Below, in pieces: positions 42,695 to 51,891 of a stretch of DNA of 64,000 bases; the stretch's first letter is position 1, and every line of letters begins with the position of its first letter. A program made the translations under genes and the position numbers. A model generated the notes under the pieces. The model did not search any database and was not told where the DNA came from. It worked only from the letters and a program-made list of their open reading frames with translations. The DNA comes from BOG-908 sp964242115 (GTDB taxonomy: Bacteria > Pseudomonadota > Alphaproteobacteria > Acetobacterales > Acetobacteraceae): assembly GCA_964242115.1 (NCBI GenBank), contig CAXSZX010000001.1, positions 1 through 64,000 of the forward strand, written 5' to 3'.

Positions 42695-45600
42695 TCATGG
42701 CGTGGCGCCGGCTTGGGTGCCAGGCCGCGGCTGTATAGCCTCGACCGCGTCGGTACAGCGCAGGCACAGCGTGGGGTGGGCGGCGACGCTGCCGACCTCG
42801 GGCAGAACACGCCAGCAGCGGGCGCATTTGCTGCCGGGGGCACGGCTGACGTGGACGTGGCTCGCGCTCCGAGTGTCCACGGCCGCGTTCGGATGTCGGT
42901 CCCGGGACGCGTCGGCGCGTACGTGGTCAGGACTGGTGTTCTCTCGGCGTATATCATCTCGGCCTACGTCTTCTGGGCGCATGTTTTCTGGGTTTGCGTG
43001 TTGCGGGCGCGTGTCTGAGTCTGAGTCTGTGTTCTCAGTGCCAGCGTCTTCTTTGTCGTGCCTGATGACGGCTGCCCTGTCTGCGAGTGCAGCTGGTTCC
43101 GCCGCCCTGCCAACGCCGGCGGCGATGTCCGGCGCAGCGGACGCGGCCAGCGTCAACTGCGAGACGATCGCCACTTCTTCCCAAGCCTCTTTTGTCAGCA
43201 GGGCGGCATCGTCCTGCGGCAGGCGCAACTCCACAGCTGCCTCCAGCGAGGACTTCACCAGCCCGGCCGTCCGTTGCACCTCAATGGCGGTGGTCACCTC
43301 GCGGCGAACGTCGCGGATGCGCGCCCACTTTTCCCCCAGCGCGGCGTCGCGCCAGCCGCGCGGCGCGTCCGGGAAAATCTGCAGGTGCACGCTGTCAGCT
43401 TCGCCGAAACGCGCGGCCCAGGCTTCCTCGGCGGTGAAGCACAGCACCGGCGCAAGCCAGGTGCACAGGCAACGGTGCAGATGGTCCAGCACGGTGCGCG
43501 CGGCACGGCGGCGCAGGCTGGACGGGTGGTCGCAGTAGATCGCGTCCTTGCGGATGTCGAAGTAGAACGCGCTGAGGTCGGCGCTGCAGAAGCTGTGCAG
43601 CTCGGGGTACACGCCCGTCCATTCGTGGCTGTCCACCGCGTGACGCAGCCGCGCGTCCAGCTCCGCGAGCCGGTGCAGCACGTAACGCTCCAGCTCCGGC
43701 ATCTCGGCGTGATCGACGCGCTCGGCCTCGGTGAAGCCGGCAAGCGAGCCCAGCAACCAGCGCAGCGTGTTGCGCAGGCGGCGGTACAGCTCGGCCGTCT
43801 GTTTCAGAATCTCCTTGCCGATGCGCTGGTCTTCGGTAGCGTCGGCGTTCATCACCCACAAGCGCAATATGTCCGCGCCGTACTCGTCCATCACTGTTTG
43901 CGGCGCCGTCACGTTGCCCAACGACTTGCTCTGCTTGCGGCCCTGCTCGTCCAGCGTGAAGCCGTGCGTCAGCAACGCGCGGAACGGTGCGGCGCCACGG
44001 CTGCCGATGCCCACCAGCAGCGAGGACTGGAACCAGCCGCGATGCTGGTCCGACCCTTCGGAATACAGATCCGCCGGCCAGGGCAGCCCGCGGTCCAGCA
44101 AGGTGAACACGTTGGTGCAGCCGGACTCGAACCACACGTCGACGATGTCGCGCACCTGCTCGTAGTCGTCGGCATCGTACTCGTTGCCGAGGAAGCGTGA
44201 CGGTGGCGACGCGTACCACGCATCAGCACCCTCTTCGGCGAAAACTTGGCTGATACGCTGCATCACTGCAGGATCGCGCAGCAGCTCGCCGCTGCGGCGC
44301 TCGACGAACACGGCGATCGGCACGCCCCAGGCGCGCTGCCGACTGACGCACCAATCCGGCCGGCCGGCGACCATGCTGGACAGCCGCGTGCGGCCGCCTT
44401 CCGGCACGAAGCGCGTCTGCCCTATTGCCTCGAGAGCACGCGTGCGGATCGCTTCCGGCCCGTCCATGCGGATGAACCACTGCGGGGTCGCGCGGAAGAT
44501 CAGCGGTGCCTTGGATCGCCAGGAATGCGGGTACGAATGCACCAGCGTGTCCTGCTTCACCAGTCCGCCTTGCGCGATCAACGCCTCGCACACCGGCCGC
44601 GCCGCGCGGAAGACGTGCACGCCAGCGAACAGCGGTATCCACGAAAAATACGTGCCGTCGTCGGACACCGTTTCCGGCACCGCGATGCCGTGTTCGCGAC
44701 ACAGAATGAAGTCATCCTCGCCGTGACCTGGCGCCATGTGCACGAAGCCGGTGCCCTGGTCGGTGGTGACGAAGTCGCCTGCCAGCAGCGGCACGTTGTA
44801 AGCGTAGTCCTCGCCGTGGCGCAGCGGGTGCGCGCAGACGACATCTTCGAGTTCGCTGCCTTGAAAGACGTGCAGCACGTGATGCTGTGCGATGCCAACG
44901 TCGGCGGCGAAACGGTCCAGCAGTGCCAGTGCCACGAGAAGCCGCTCGCCCGTAACGCAGAGACTGCCGTCCGCGACCGCGTCGACGGCGATCTCGGCGT
45001 ATTCGATCTCAGGCCCGAACGCGATTGCCCGGTTGCCGGGCATGGTCCACGGCGTCGTCGTCCAGATGACGACGCAAACCGGCGACGCACTGTCCGATAA
45101 CAGCCGATCAGCCGGACGCGGTTGATTCGGGTTGGAATTGAGTAACGTGACAACCGGAAACCGCACCCAGATCGTCGTGCTGGTGTGGTCGGCGTACTCC
45201 ACCTCCGCCTCGGCCAGCGCGGTCTTCTCAACCACGCTCCACATCACCGGCCGCAGGCCGCGATACAGCGCGCCGTTCGCGGCAAACCGGTGTATCTCGC
45301 CGGCAATCGCCGCCTCTGCGGAGAAGTCCATCGTCGCGTAACGGTTATCCCAGTCACCGGCAACGCCCAGACGCTTGAACTCCGCCGCCTGCACGCCGAT
45401 CCACTTGGCCGCGTGCTCGCGGCACTCGGCGCGGAACTGCAGCACCGGCACCTGGTCCTTGTCGCGGCCGGATTTGCGGTACTTCTCCTCGATCTGCCAC
45501 TCGATCGGCAGGCCGTGGCAGTCCCAGCCCGGCACGTAGTAGGCGTCCTGGCCGGACATCTGGTGGGCGCGGTTGATCACGTCCTTCAGTATCTTGTCGA

Positions 45601-45811
45601 GCGCGTGGCCGATGTGGATGTTGCCGTTGGCGTAAGGCGGGCCGTCGTGCAGCACGAACTTGTCGGCACGCGCGGCACCTTGCGCGCGCAGCTTCGCGTA
45701 TAGCCCGGTGTCCTCCCAATGCTTCAGCATCGCCGGCTCGCGGCGGGGCAGGTCGCCGCGCATCGGGAATGAGGTTGCTGGGAGGAAGACTGTGTCGCGG
45801 TAGTCGGTCAT
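42695..45811 (-). CDS. ileS: Isoleucyl-tRNA synthetase with extra hydrophilic insert
   Basis: 1038 residues from the ATG at 45811 (MTDYRDTVFLP). It charges tRNA-Ile with isoleucine and edits valine. HIGH motif: PYANGNIHIGHALDKILKD; second ATP motif: KQSKSLGN, the KMSKS equivalent. The C-terminal zinc finger CARCWRVLPEVG with LCLRC is intact. Odd: a segment of about 105 residues, encoded by 42833-43147, lies just before the zinc finger; its last about 75 residues are rich in Asp, Arg, Asn and His, and normal enzymes have only some 25 residues there. ribF lies upstream, separated by a dispersed repeat. Confidence 0.95.
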   Translation of the reverse strand: MTDYRDTVFLPATSFPMRGDLPRREPAMLKHWEDTGLYAKLRAQGAARADKFVLHDGPPYANGNIHIGHALDKILKDVINRAHQMSGQDAYYVPGWDCHGLPIEWQIEEKYRKSGRDKDQVPVLQFRAECREHAAKWIGVQAAEFKRLGVAGDWDNRYATMDFSAEAAIAGEIHRFAANGALYRGLRPVMWSVVEKTALAEAEVEYADHTSTTIWVRFPVVTLLNSNPNQPRPADRLLSDSASPVCVVIWTTTPWTMPGNRAIAFGPEIEYAEIAVDAVADGSLCVTGERLLVALALLDRFAADVGIAQHHVLHVFQGSELEDVVCAHPLRHGEDYAYNVPLLAGDFVTTDQGTGFVHMAPGHGEDDFILCREHGIAVPETVSDDGTYFSWIPLFAGVHVFRAARPVCEALIAQGGLVKQDTLVHSYPHSWRSKAPLIFRATPQWFIRMDGPEAIRTRALEAIGQTRFVPEGGRTRLSSMVAGRPDWCVSRQRAWGVPIAVFVERRSGELLRDPAVMQRISQVFAEEGADAWYASPPSRFLGNEYDADDYEQVRDIVDVWFESGCTNVFTLLDRGLPWPADLYSEGSDQHRGWFQSSLLVGIGSRGAAPFRALLTHGFTLDEQGRKQSKSLGNVTAPQTVMDEYGADILRLWVMNADATEDQRIGKEILKQTAELYRRLRNTLRWLLGSLAGFTEAERVDHAEMPELERYVLHRLAELDARLRHAVDSHEWTGVYPELHSFCSADLSAFYFDIRKDAIYCDHPSSLRRRAARTVLDHLHRCLCTWLAPVLCFTAEEAWAARFGEADSVHLQIFPDAPRGWRDAALGEKWARIRDVRREVTTAIEVQRTAGLVKSSLEAAVELRLPQDDAALLTKEAWEEVAIVSQLTLAASAAPDIAAGVGRAAEPAALADRAAVIRHDKEDAGTENTDSDSDTRPQHANPENMRPEDVGRDDIRRENTSPDHVRADASRDRHPNAAVDTRSASHVHVSRAPGSKCARCWRVLPEVGSVAAHPTLCLRCTDAVEAIQPRPGTQAGATP

Positions 45812-45830
45812 GGGGACGTCTCGGACAGAG

Positions 45831-45985
45831 AAGAAAGCAAGCAAGTTCTTTTTTGGAAAAAAGAACCAAAAAACTTTTTCGCCTGTAGGTGCGCCAGGTT
45901 GAAGCGCATCGTTTCACGCGTCCCGGACAGCAGAGACAAAAGTTTTTTGCTTCTTTTTTGTCAAAAAAGAAGGCCTTTCTTTCTG
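45831..45985. repeat. Dispersed hairpin repeat
   Basis: Lies between the ribF stop and the ileS start. End 1: GTTCTTTTTTGGAAAAAAGA(ACC); core CGTCCCGGACAGCAG; end 2: GCTTCTTTTTTGTCAAAAAA(GAAGGCC). It would be transcribed if ribF and ileS share a message. Confidence 0.9.
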
Positions 45986-45990
45986 TCCTG

Positions 45991-46923
45991 TCACGTCAAA
46001 GCCCGATCAAGCATCACCCGCGCCGCGTTCGCGTCCGTCGTAATTTGCGTCCGCAACGTGTCGAAACTCGGAAATTTCTGTTCCGCGCGCAGGAAGCCAT
46101 GCAGCGCCACGGATATTTCCTGTTCGTACAAATCACCGTCGTAATCGAACAGGTGCACCTCCAACCGGCTCTCCACGCCGTCGGCCACAGTGGGCCGCCG
46201 GCCGATATTGGCCACGCCGCGGCAGGTGGCGCCGTCCGGCAGCCGCACCGTCACCGCATAGACGCCGCGTGCCGGCTCGAGGTGCCGGCCGAGTGCCACG
46301 TTTGCGGTGGGAAAGCCGATCGTGCGGCCACGCTTGTCGCCGTGCGCCACCAGGCCGCGGATCGCCCACGGACGGCCCAGCTCGGCGGTGGCGCGCTCGG
46401 GGTATCCGTCCTGCAACGCGCGGCGGATACGGGTGGAGCTGACCGGGCCCTCGGAATCGGCCAGCGGCGGCACCACGGTCAGGCCTATGCCCAGCTCCTC
46501 GGCGCGCGCGGCCAGCAGGGTGACGCCGCCGCCGCGCCGGTGGCCGAAGGCAAAGTCCGGCCCGCAGCATACGTGTGCCGTGCCCAGCCCGCCCAGCAGC
46601 ACCTCGGTGATGAACTGTTCGGCGGTGAGTCGGGAGAACGCGGCGGTGAAGCCCAGCTCGTAGACGGTGCGCACGCCCAGCGGCGTCAGAGCGGCAGTGC
46701 GTTCGGCGGAGAGGGAGAGGCGGAACGGCGGGTCATCCGGGCGGAACAGCTCGCGCGGGTGCGGCTCGAAGGTCAGCACGGCGAGAGTGAGGTCCGGGCG
46801 GGCGCCGTGGGCGGCGCGGATCAGATGCGCGTGGCCCAGGTGCACGCCGTCGAAATTGCCCAGGGCCACGGTCGCCCCGCGCGCCGCCGCGGGTACTGCG
46901 GTCCAGTCCGTGAAAACCTGCAT
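45991..46923 (-). CDS. ribF: Bifunctional riboflavin kinase/FAD synthetase
   Basis: 310 residues. N-terminal FAD synthetase part: VALGNFDGVHLGHAHLIRAA (HxGH nucleotide site) and CGPDFAFGHRRGGGVTLL, then EGPVSSTRIRRALQDG. C-terminal riboflavin kinase: RGRTIGFPTANVALGRHLEP, GVYAVTVRLPDGATCRGVAN and ANIGRRPTV, with FLRAEQKFPSFDTLRTQI at the end. It makes FMN then FAD. The next gene downstream is ileS, a common order. Confidence 0.95.
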   Translation of the reverse strand: MQVFTDWTAVPAAARGATVALGNFDGVHLGHAHLIRAAHGARPDLTLAVLTFEPHPRELFRPDDPPFRLSLSAERTAALTPLGVRTVYELGFTAAFSRLTAEQFITEVLLGGLGTAHVCCGPDFAFGHRRGGGVTLLAARAEELGIGLTVVPPLADSEGPVSSTRIRRALQDGYPERATAELGRPWAIRGLVAHGDKRGRTIGFPTANVALGRHLEPARGVYAVTVRLPDGATCRGVANIGRRPTVADGVESRLEVHLFDYDGDLYEQEISVALHGFLRAEQKFPSFDTLRTQITTDANAARVMLDRALT

Positions 46924-46976
46924 AAGGCGGCGTTGTCAGGCATAGGGGCGGCAAACGCAACTCAAGGTGCCCTGCC

Positions 46977-47717
46977 ATGACCGACCACGAGATCGCCCGC
47001 GCCCTGCTCGCCGCCCGCGCCGGCACTCCTGCGCCTGCTGGCACCGTGCCTGCCGAGGAGGCGCAGGCCTACCGCGTGCAGGCGCTAGTGATGGCCGAGC
47101 TTGGCGAGATCGGCGGCTGGAAAGTGGGGGCTACCAGCCCGGACGCACCGATCGTCTGTGCGCCGATGCCCGCCGCCGGCGTGTTCGACGCCCCGCACAG
47201 CTTCGCCGCCGCCGCCCTGCCGCAGCGTGAGGTCGAGTCCGAGATCTGCTTCCGCATGGCGGCCGACCTGCCGCCGCGTGCGACGCCCTACACGCGCGAC
47301 GAGGTGCTCGCCGCGCTGGGCACCTGCCATCCCGGCATCGAGATCCTGCAGACCCGCCTGGCCGAGCCGGACGCCGCCAACCCGCTCGCCCTGCTGGCGG
47401 ACTTCATCCAGACCGGCGCCTACGTGACCGGCGATGCCATCCCCGGCTGGCGCGAGGTCGACTTCGCCGGCGTCTCCGTCACCCAGACCATCACCGGCGC
47501 CGCCACGAAGACGGCCACCGGCAACCCGGCAGGAGAGATGATCCGCCTGATCGTCTGGCTGGCCAACACGGGTGCCGTCTGGGCAGGCGGCCTGCGCGCC
47601 GGCCAGGTGGTCACCTGCGGGTCCTGGACCGGCAAGACCTTCGCCCCTCCTGGCGCTACCGCCACCGCCGCGTTTGCCGTCGCTCAGCCCGTCATGGTCG
47701 GGTTCTCTCCCTTGTGA
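46977..47717 (+). CDS. 2-keto-4-pentenoate hydratase/FAH-family enzyme
   Basis: 246 residues. Fumarylacetoacetate-hydrolase-like fold of the MhpD group: EVESEICFRMAADLPPR supplies metal-binding Glu residues, GGWKVGATSPDAPIVCAPMP the N-terminal substrate region, and IRLIVWLANTGAVWAGGLRA, AGQVVTCGSWTGKTF the C-terminal conserved part. It probably hydrates or decarboxylates a 2-keto acid from aromatic catabolism. No other catabolic gene is adjacent, so the substrate is open. Divergent from ribF. Confidence 0.85.
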   Translation: MTDHEIARALLAARAGTPAPAGTVPAEEAQAYRVQALVMAELGEIGGWKVGATSPDAPIVCAPMPAAGVFDAPHSFAAAALPQREVESEICFRMAADLPPRATPYTRDEVLAALGTCHPGIEILQTRLAEPDAANPLALLADFIQTGAYVTGDAIPGWREVDFAGVSVTQTITGAATKTATGNPAGEMIRLIVWLANTGAVWAGGLRAGQVVTCGSWTGKTFAPPGATATAAFAVAQPVMVGFSPL

Positions 47718-48051
47718 CGCTCTGGATGGTTTCAAACTTTCCAGCACGGCCCGCGCATGTCGGATAGTCTGTTGCGACGTTGGCTGGCATCCTGGTGGCA
47801 GCGGTTGATCGAGGCCAACAGCACGAAAAAAGACAAAAGCAAGCAGTTCTTTTTTGAAAAAAAGAATCAAAAATTCTTTTGTCTCTCTCGGGTCTGCCGT
47901 GGTGAAGCGCTTCGTTTCAGCTGTCCGCGACAGCGCTCGCAAAAGCTTCTTGCTTCTTTTTCTCGAATGAGAAGACGCTTTCTTCTGGCCGACAACGATC
48001 CAGGTTGCGCAACGGACCGGAACCTCTGGTTCCACGCTGTCTTAGACAGGC
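47718..48051. other. Gap holding a repeat and the AKR promoter
   Basis: About 330 bp between the hydratase and the aldo/keto reductase. It holds one dispersed repeat copy (47835-47985) and no gene. Confidence 0.6.
47835..47985. repeat. Dispersed hairpin repeat
   Basis: End 1: GTTCTTTTTTGAAAAAAAGA(ATC); core GTCCGCGACAGCGCTCGC; end 2: AGCTTCTTGCTTCTTTTTCT then CGAATGAGAAG. The second hairpin has lost pairing. Confidence 0.85.
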
Positions 48052-49083
48052 ATGGACACAATCTCACACTCCGGCTCCCGCGCACTGCCGACCAAACCGC
48101 TCGGCCGAACCGGCATGGACATCACCCGCGTGGGCTTCGGCGCCTGGGCGATCGGCGGGGGTGAGTGGTCGTTCGGCTGGGGCGGCCAGGACGATGACGA
48201 CAGCATTGCAGCCATCCACGCAGCCCTCGAGCAAGGGGTGAATTGGATCGATACAGCCGCCGTCTACGGCATCGGCCATAGCGAAGAAGTAGTCGCCCGG
48301 GCGTTGCGCGGCATGGCCAGCAGCGCGCGCCCTTACGTGTTCACCAAGTGCGGCCTGGTGGGCGATCCGGCCAACCCCACCGGCCCGCTGCGCCGCGCCG
48401 GCGCGCGGGGCAGCATCCGCAGCGAGTGCGAGGCTTCGCTGCGCCGGCTGAGTGTGGAGCGGATCGACCTCTACCAGATGCACTGGCCGGCCGAGGACGT
48501 TGGTCTGGAAGAGTATTGGCAGGCGCTGCTCGACCTCAAGCGTGAGGGAAAAATCCGCGCCGCTGGCCTATCCAACCATAGCACCGCGCAGTTAGAGGTT
48601 GCCGAAGCGATCGGCCATGTAGACACGCTGCAGCCGCCGTTCTCCGCCATCAAGCGCTCGGTGGCCGCGTCAGAACTGCCCTGGTGCGCGGCGCACGACA
48701 CCGGGGTGATCGTCTACAGTCCGATGCAGGCCGGGCTGCTGACCGGCGCGTTCTCCGAGGCGCGCGCGGCGTCGTTGCCCCAGAACGATTGGCGGTCCCG
48801 CAACAGCGACTTCACCGGCGACGGGTTGCGCCGCAACCTGCAACTGACCGAGGCGCTGCGGCCGGTGGCCGAGCGGCACGGTGCAAGCGTGGCTGCTGTG
48901 GCGGTGGCGTGGACGCTGGCGTTTCCGGCCGTGACCGCAGCGATTGTGGGCGCGCGCTCGCCGGGGCAGATCGAGGGGTGGATCGGGGCTGCGTCGCTGA
49001 CGCTGACGGGTGAGGACATGCGGGAGATTGGCGCGGCGATCGGGCGGAGCGGGGCGGGCGCTGGGCCAGAGATGCCGGAGTAG
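48052..49083 (+). CDS. Aldo/keto reductase
   Basis: 343 residues with the AKR barrel: PLGRTGMDITRVGFGAWAIG, the catalytic Asp/Tyr in NWIDTAAVYGIGHSE, the Lys in YVFTKCGL and the His in DLYQMHWPAED. The cofactor site is TAAIVGARSPGQIEGW near the end. It would reduce a carbonyl with NADPH; the substrate cannot be read from sequence. An in-frame start further downstream (ATG at 48115) is less likely because the N-terminal strand would be lost. Confidence 0.9.
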   Translation: MDTISHSGSRALPTKPLGRTGMDITRVGFGAWAIGGGEWSFGWGGQDDDDSIAAIHAALEQGVNWIDTAAVYGIGHSEEVVARALRGMASSARPYVFTKCGLVGDPANPTGPLRRAGARGSIRSECEASLRRLSVERIDLYQMHWPAEDVGLEEYWQALLDLKREGKIRAAGLSNHSTAQLEVAEAIGHVDTLQPPFSAIKRSVAASELPWCAAHDTGVIVYSPMQAGLLTGAFSEARAASLPQNDWRSRNSDFTGDGLRRNLQLTEALRPVAERHGASVAAVAVAWTLAFPAVTAAIVGARSPGQIEGWIGAASLTLTGEDMREIGAAIGRSGAGAGPEMPE

Positions 49084-49222
49084 AAAAGCAAGCGCTTCTT
49101 TTTCGAGAAAAAAGATCAAAAAGCTGTTATCGCGGCTGTCGCGGTTCTTTCCGGTGAGCGTGCGACAGCGGAGACAAAAGTTTTCTGGTGCTTTTTTTTC
49201 AAAAAAGAACTGCTTGCTTGCC
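49084..49222. repeat. Dispersed hairpin repeat overlapping cysQ 3' end
   Basis: Sits between the convergent AKR and cysQ genes. End 1: GCTTCTTTTTCGAGAAAAAA(GATC); core TGCGACAGCGG; end 2: TTTTTTTTCAAAAAAGAACT then GCTTGCTTGCC. Its end encodes the last residues of cysQ. Confidence 0.9.
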
Positions 49223-49984
49223 TTCTGCCTTGAAGTGCGGATTCCGATAACCCGCCTTGCCGTAGCTGAACCTTTCACCGTCGATCAGCGTCACCTTTCC
49301 GCCGGCCGCCCGCAGCACAGCGTGGCCCGCAGCGATGTCCCACTCCATCGTGGTACCCAGGCGCGGATAAAGGTCCGCTTCCCCTTGCGCGATCAGGCAC
49401 AGCTTGAGCGAGCTTCCCGCGGCACGGAAATCTGCCACCTTGCGGCCGTCGAGGAAGGCCTCCATCGCAGCGGCGTCGCCGTGGCTGCGTGAGCCTACGA
49501 CGGTGACGCCGCACTCGGGCGGGCAGCGTGCGCTGATGGCGCGTTCGCCGTGCGCGTCGGCCAGCGTGGCGGTGCCGGGCGCGGCGCCGGCGTAAGTCTG
49601 GCCTAGTGCCGGGACGACGACGACGCCCAGCACCGGCTCGCCGTGCTCGATCAGCGCGATGTTGACGGTAAACTCGCCGTTTCCGCTGAGGAATTCCTTC
49701 GTGCCGTCCAGCGGGTCGACCAGCCAAAAGCGGGTGCCGGTCACGTCTGGCGAGAGGCCCTTGGAGGCTTCCTCCTCGGAGACGACGGGGATGTCCGGCG
49801 TGAGGTGGCGCAGCGCCGGCAATATGATGTCTTCGGCCGCCTGGTCGGCGGCGGTGACGGGGCTGCCATCGGCTTTTGCCATCGAGTCGGTCAGGCCGTA
49901 GAAGCGCATCGTGGCGCGGCCGGCTTCCTCGGCGATCGGGCATATGGCGGCGAGCAGGGCTGCGTGGTCGAGGGGTTCGCTCAT
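49199..49984 (-). CDS. cysQ: 3'(2'),5'-bisphosphate nucleotidase
   Basis: 261 residues of the inositol-monophosphatase superfamily. Metal site: VVSEEEASKG (Glu), then LVDPLDGTKEFLSGNGEFT (the DPxDGTxE motif). Later come AGSSLKLCLIAQGEADLYP and EWDIAAGHAVLRAAGGKV (WDxAAG motif). It removes phosphate from PAP made during sulfate assimilation. The start overlaps the cysNC stop by 4 bp, so they are coupled. The final residues KQAVLF are encoded by a dispersed repeat, so the normal C-terminus was probably replaced. Confidence 0.93.
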   Translation of the reverse strand: MSEPLDHAALLAAICPIAEEAGRATMRFYGLTDSMAKADGSPVTAADQAAEDIILPALRHLTPDIPVVSEEEASKGLSPDVTGTRFWLVDPLDGTKEFLSGNGEFTVNIALIEHGEPVLGVVVVPALGQTYAGAAPGTATLADAHGERAISARCPPECGVTVVGSRSHGDAAAMEAFLDGRKVADFRAAGSSLKLCLIAQGEADLYPRLGTTMEWDIAAGHAVLRAAGGKVTLIDGERFSYGKAGYRNPHFKAEGKQAVLF

Positions 49985-51891
49985 GTGTGATCACCTTGCA
50001 GCAGGCCGCGGTCTTCGAGTTGCGCAACGATGAGCTCGGCCGCTTGTTCGGCAGACAGTTTCGTGGTGTCGATGCGCAGTTCTGCGTTTGCCGGTTCTTC
50101 GTAAGGGCTGGAGATGCCGGTGAAGTGCTTGATCTCGCCGCGGCGCGCCTTTTTGTAGAGACCCTTCACGTCGCGTTTCTCTGCTTCCGATAGCGGGGTG
50201 TCGATGAACACCTCGAGGAACTCGCCTGGCGGGAGCAGGTCGCGCGCCATCTGGCGTTCCGAGCGGAACGGCGAGATGAATGACACCAGCACGATCAAAC
50301 CTGAATCGGCCATCAGGCGCGCGACTTCGCCGACGCGGCGGATGTTCTCCACGCGGTCGGTATCGGTGAAGCCGAGGTCACGGTTGAGGCCGTGGCGGAC
50401 GTTGTCGCCGTCCAGCAGGGCAGTGTGGCGGCCCAGCGCGAACAGGCGCTTTTCCACCAGGTTGGCAACGGTGGACTTGCCGGCGCCGGACAGGCCGGTG
50501 AACCACAGCACGCAGGCGCGCTGGCCTTTCTGCGCGGCACGCGCGACGCGGCTGAGGTCGACTGCCTGCCAGTGGATGTTCTGTGCGCGGCGGAGCGCGA
50601 AGTGGATAAGGCCGGCGGCCATCGTCTCGTGGCTGATGCGATCGATCAGGATGAAGCCGCCGGTGTCGCGGTTCTCGGTGTAGGGGTCGAAGGCGACGGG
50701 CTGGTCAAGGCTGATGTTGCACAGCCCGATCTCGTTGAGTTCGAGTTGGCGTGCGGCCATCTGCTCCAGCGTGTTGACGTTCACCTTGTGCTTCAGCGTG
50801 GTGACAGATCCGGTGACGGTCTTGGTGCCGATCTTCATGACGTAGCTGCGGCCCGGCAGCATCGGCTGCTCGGACATCCATACCAGCGTGGTTTCGAACT
50901 GGTCGGAGACTTCTGCGGGCGACTCGGCGCCGCAGATGACGTCGCCGCGCGAGCAATCCACCTCGTCTTCCAGCGTGACGGTGACGGATTGTCCGGCGGT
51001 AGCGTAAGGCAAGTCGCCGTCGATCAGCACGCGGGCGACACGGCTCTGCCGCGCGGATGGCATGATCTTCACCAGGTCTCCGGGATGCACGGTGCCGGAG
51101 GAGACCAGGCCGGAGAAGCCGCGGAAGTCCAGGTTCGGGCGGTTCACCCACTGCACCGGCATGCGGAACGGCGCGGTGCGGGAGGCTGCCGCCACCTCGA
51201 CGTTTTCCAGATGGCCCATCAGCGTGGGGCCGTGATACCAGGGCGTGTTGCCGCTGGCTTCGGTGATGTTGTCGCCGGCGAGCGCGGAGATGGGTATCGG
51301 GACGATCTTGTCGATGTCGAGCTGTGCGGCAAACGCTGTGTAGTCGCCAAGGATGCGGTCGAACACCTCGCGCGAGTAGTTCACCAGGTCCATCTTGTTG
51401 ATCGCCAGGATGACCTGCTTGATGCCGATCAGCGAGACCAGGTAGCTGTGCCGGCGCGTCTGCGTCAGCACGCCGCGGCGTGCGTCGATCAGGATGATGG
51501 CGAGGTCGGCGGTGGACGCGCCGGTGATCATGTTGCGGGTGTATTGCTCGTGGCCGGGCGTGTCGGCGACGATGAACTTGCGTTTGTCGGTCGAGAAGAA
51601 CCGGTAGGCGACGTCGATGGTGATGCCCTGCTCGCGCTCTGCGGCGAGGCCATCCACCAGGAGGGCGAAGTCGATGTTTTGGCCTTGGGTGCCCATCTTT
51701 TTCGAGTCGGCTTCCAGGGCTGCGAGCTGGTCCTCGAAGATCATCTTGCTGTCGTAGAGCAGGCGGCCGATCAGGGTTGACTTGCCGTCGTCGACGCTGC
51801 CGCAGGTGATGAAGCGGAGCAGGGATTTCATTTCGTGCTGCTTGAGGTAGGCGTTGATGTCGGTGGCGATCAGGTCGCTGACGTGGGCCAT
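49981..51891 (-). CDS. cysNC: Sulfate adenylyltransferase subunit 1/APS kinase fusion
   Basis: 636 residues. The N-terminal CysN GTPase has FITCGSVDDGKSTLIGRLLY (P-loop), DTPGHEQYTRNMITGAS (G3) and AINKMDLV (G4). The C-terminal CysC kinase (from about residue 455) has LWFTGLSGAGKSTVANLVEK and a LDGDNVRHGLNRDLGF motif. It works with CysD to make APS and then PAPS. It is upstream of cysQ; cysD lies about 730 bp further upstream, an unusually wide gap for this operon. Confidence 0.96.
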   Translation of the reverse strand: MAHVSDLIATDINAYLKQHEMKSLLRFITCGSVDDGKSTLIGRLLYDSKMIFEDQLAALEADSKKMGTQGQNIDFALLVDGLAAEREQGITIDVAYRFFSTDKRKFIVADTPGHEQYTRNMITGASTADLAIILIDARRGVLTQTRRHSYLVSLIGIKQVILAINKMDLVNYSREVFDRILGDYTAFAAQLDIDKIVPIPISALAGDNITEASGNTPWYHGPTLMGHLENVEVAAASRTAPFRMPVQWVNRPNLDFRGFSGLVSSGTVHPGDLVKIMPSARQSRVARVLIDGDLPYATAGQSVTVTLEDEVDCSRGDVICGAESPAEVSDQFETTLVWMSEQPMLPGRSYVMKIGTKTVTGSVTTLKHKVNVNTLEQMAARQLELNEIGLCNISLDQPVAFDPYTENRDTGGFILIDRISHETMAAGLIHFALRRAQNIHWQAVDLSRVARAAQKGQRACVLWFTGLSGAGKSTVANLVEKRLFALGRHTALLDGDNVRHGLNRDLGFTDTDRVENIRRVGEVARLMADSGLIVLVSFISPFRSERQMARDLLPPGEFLEVFIDTPLSEAEKRDVKGLYKKARRGEIKHFTGISSPYEEPANAELRIDTTKLSAEQAAELIVAQLEDRGLLQGDHT

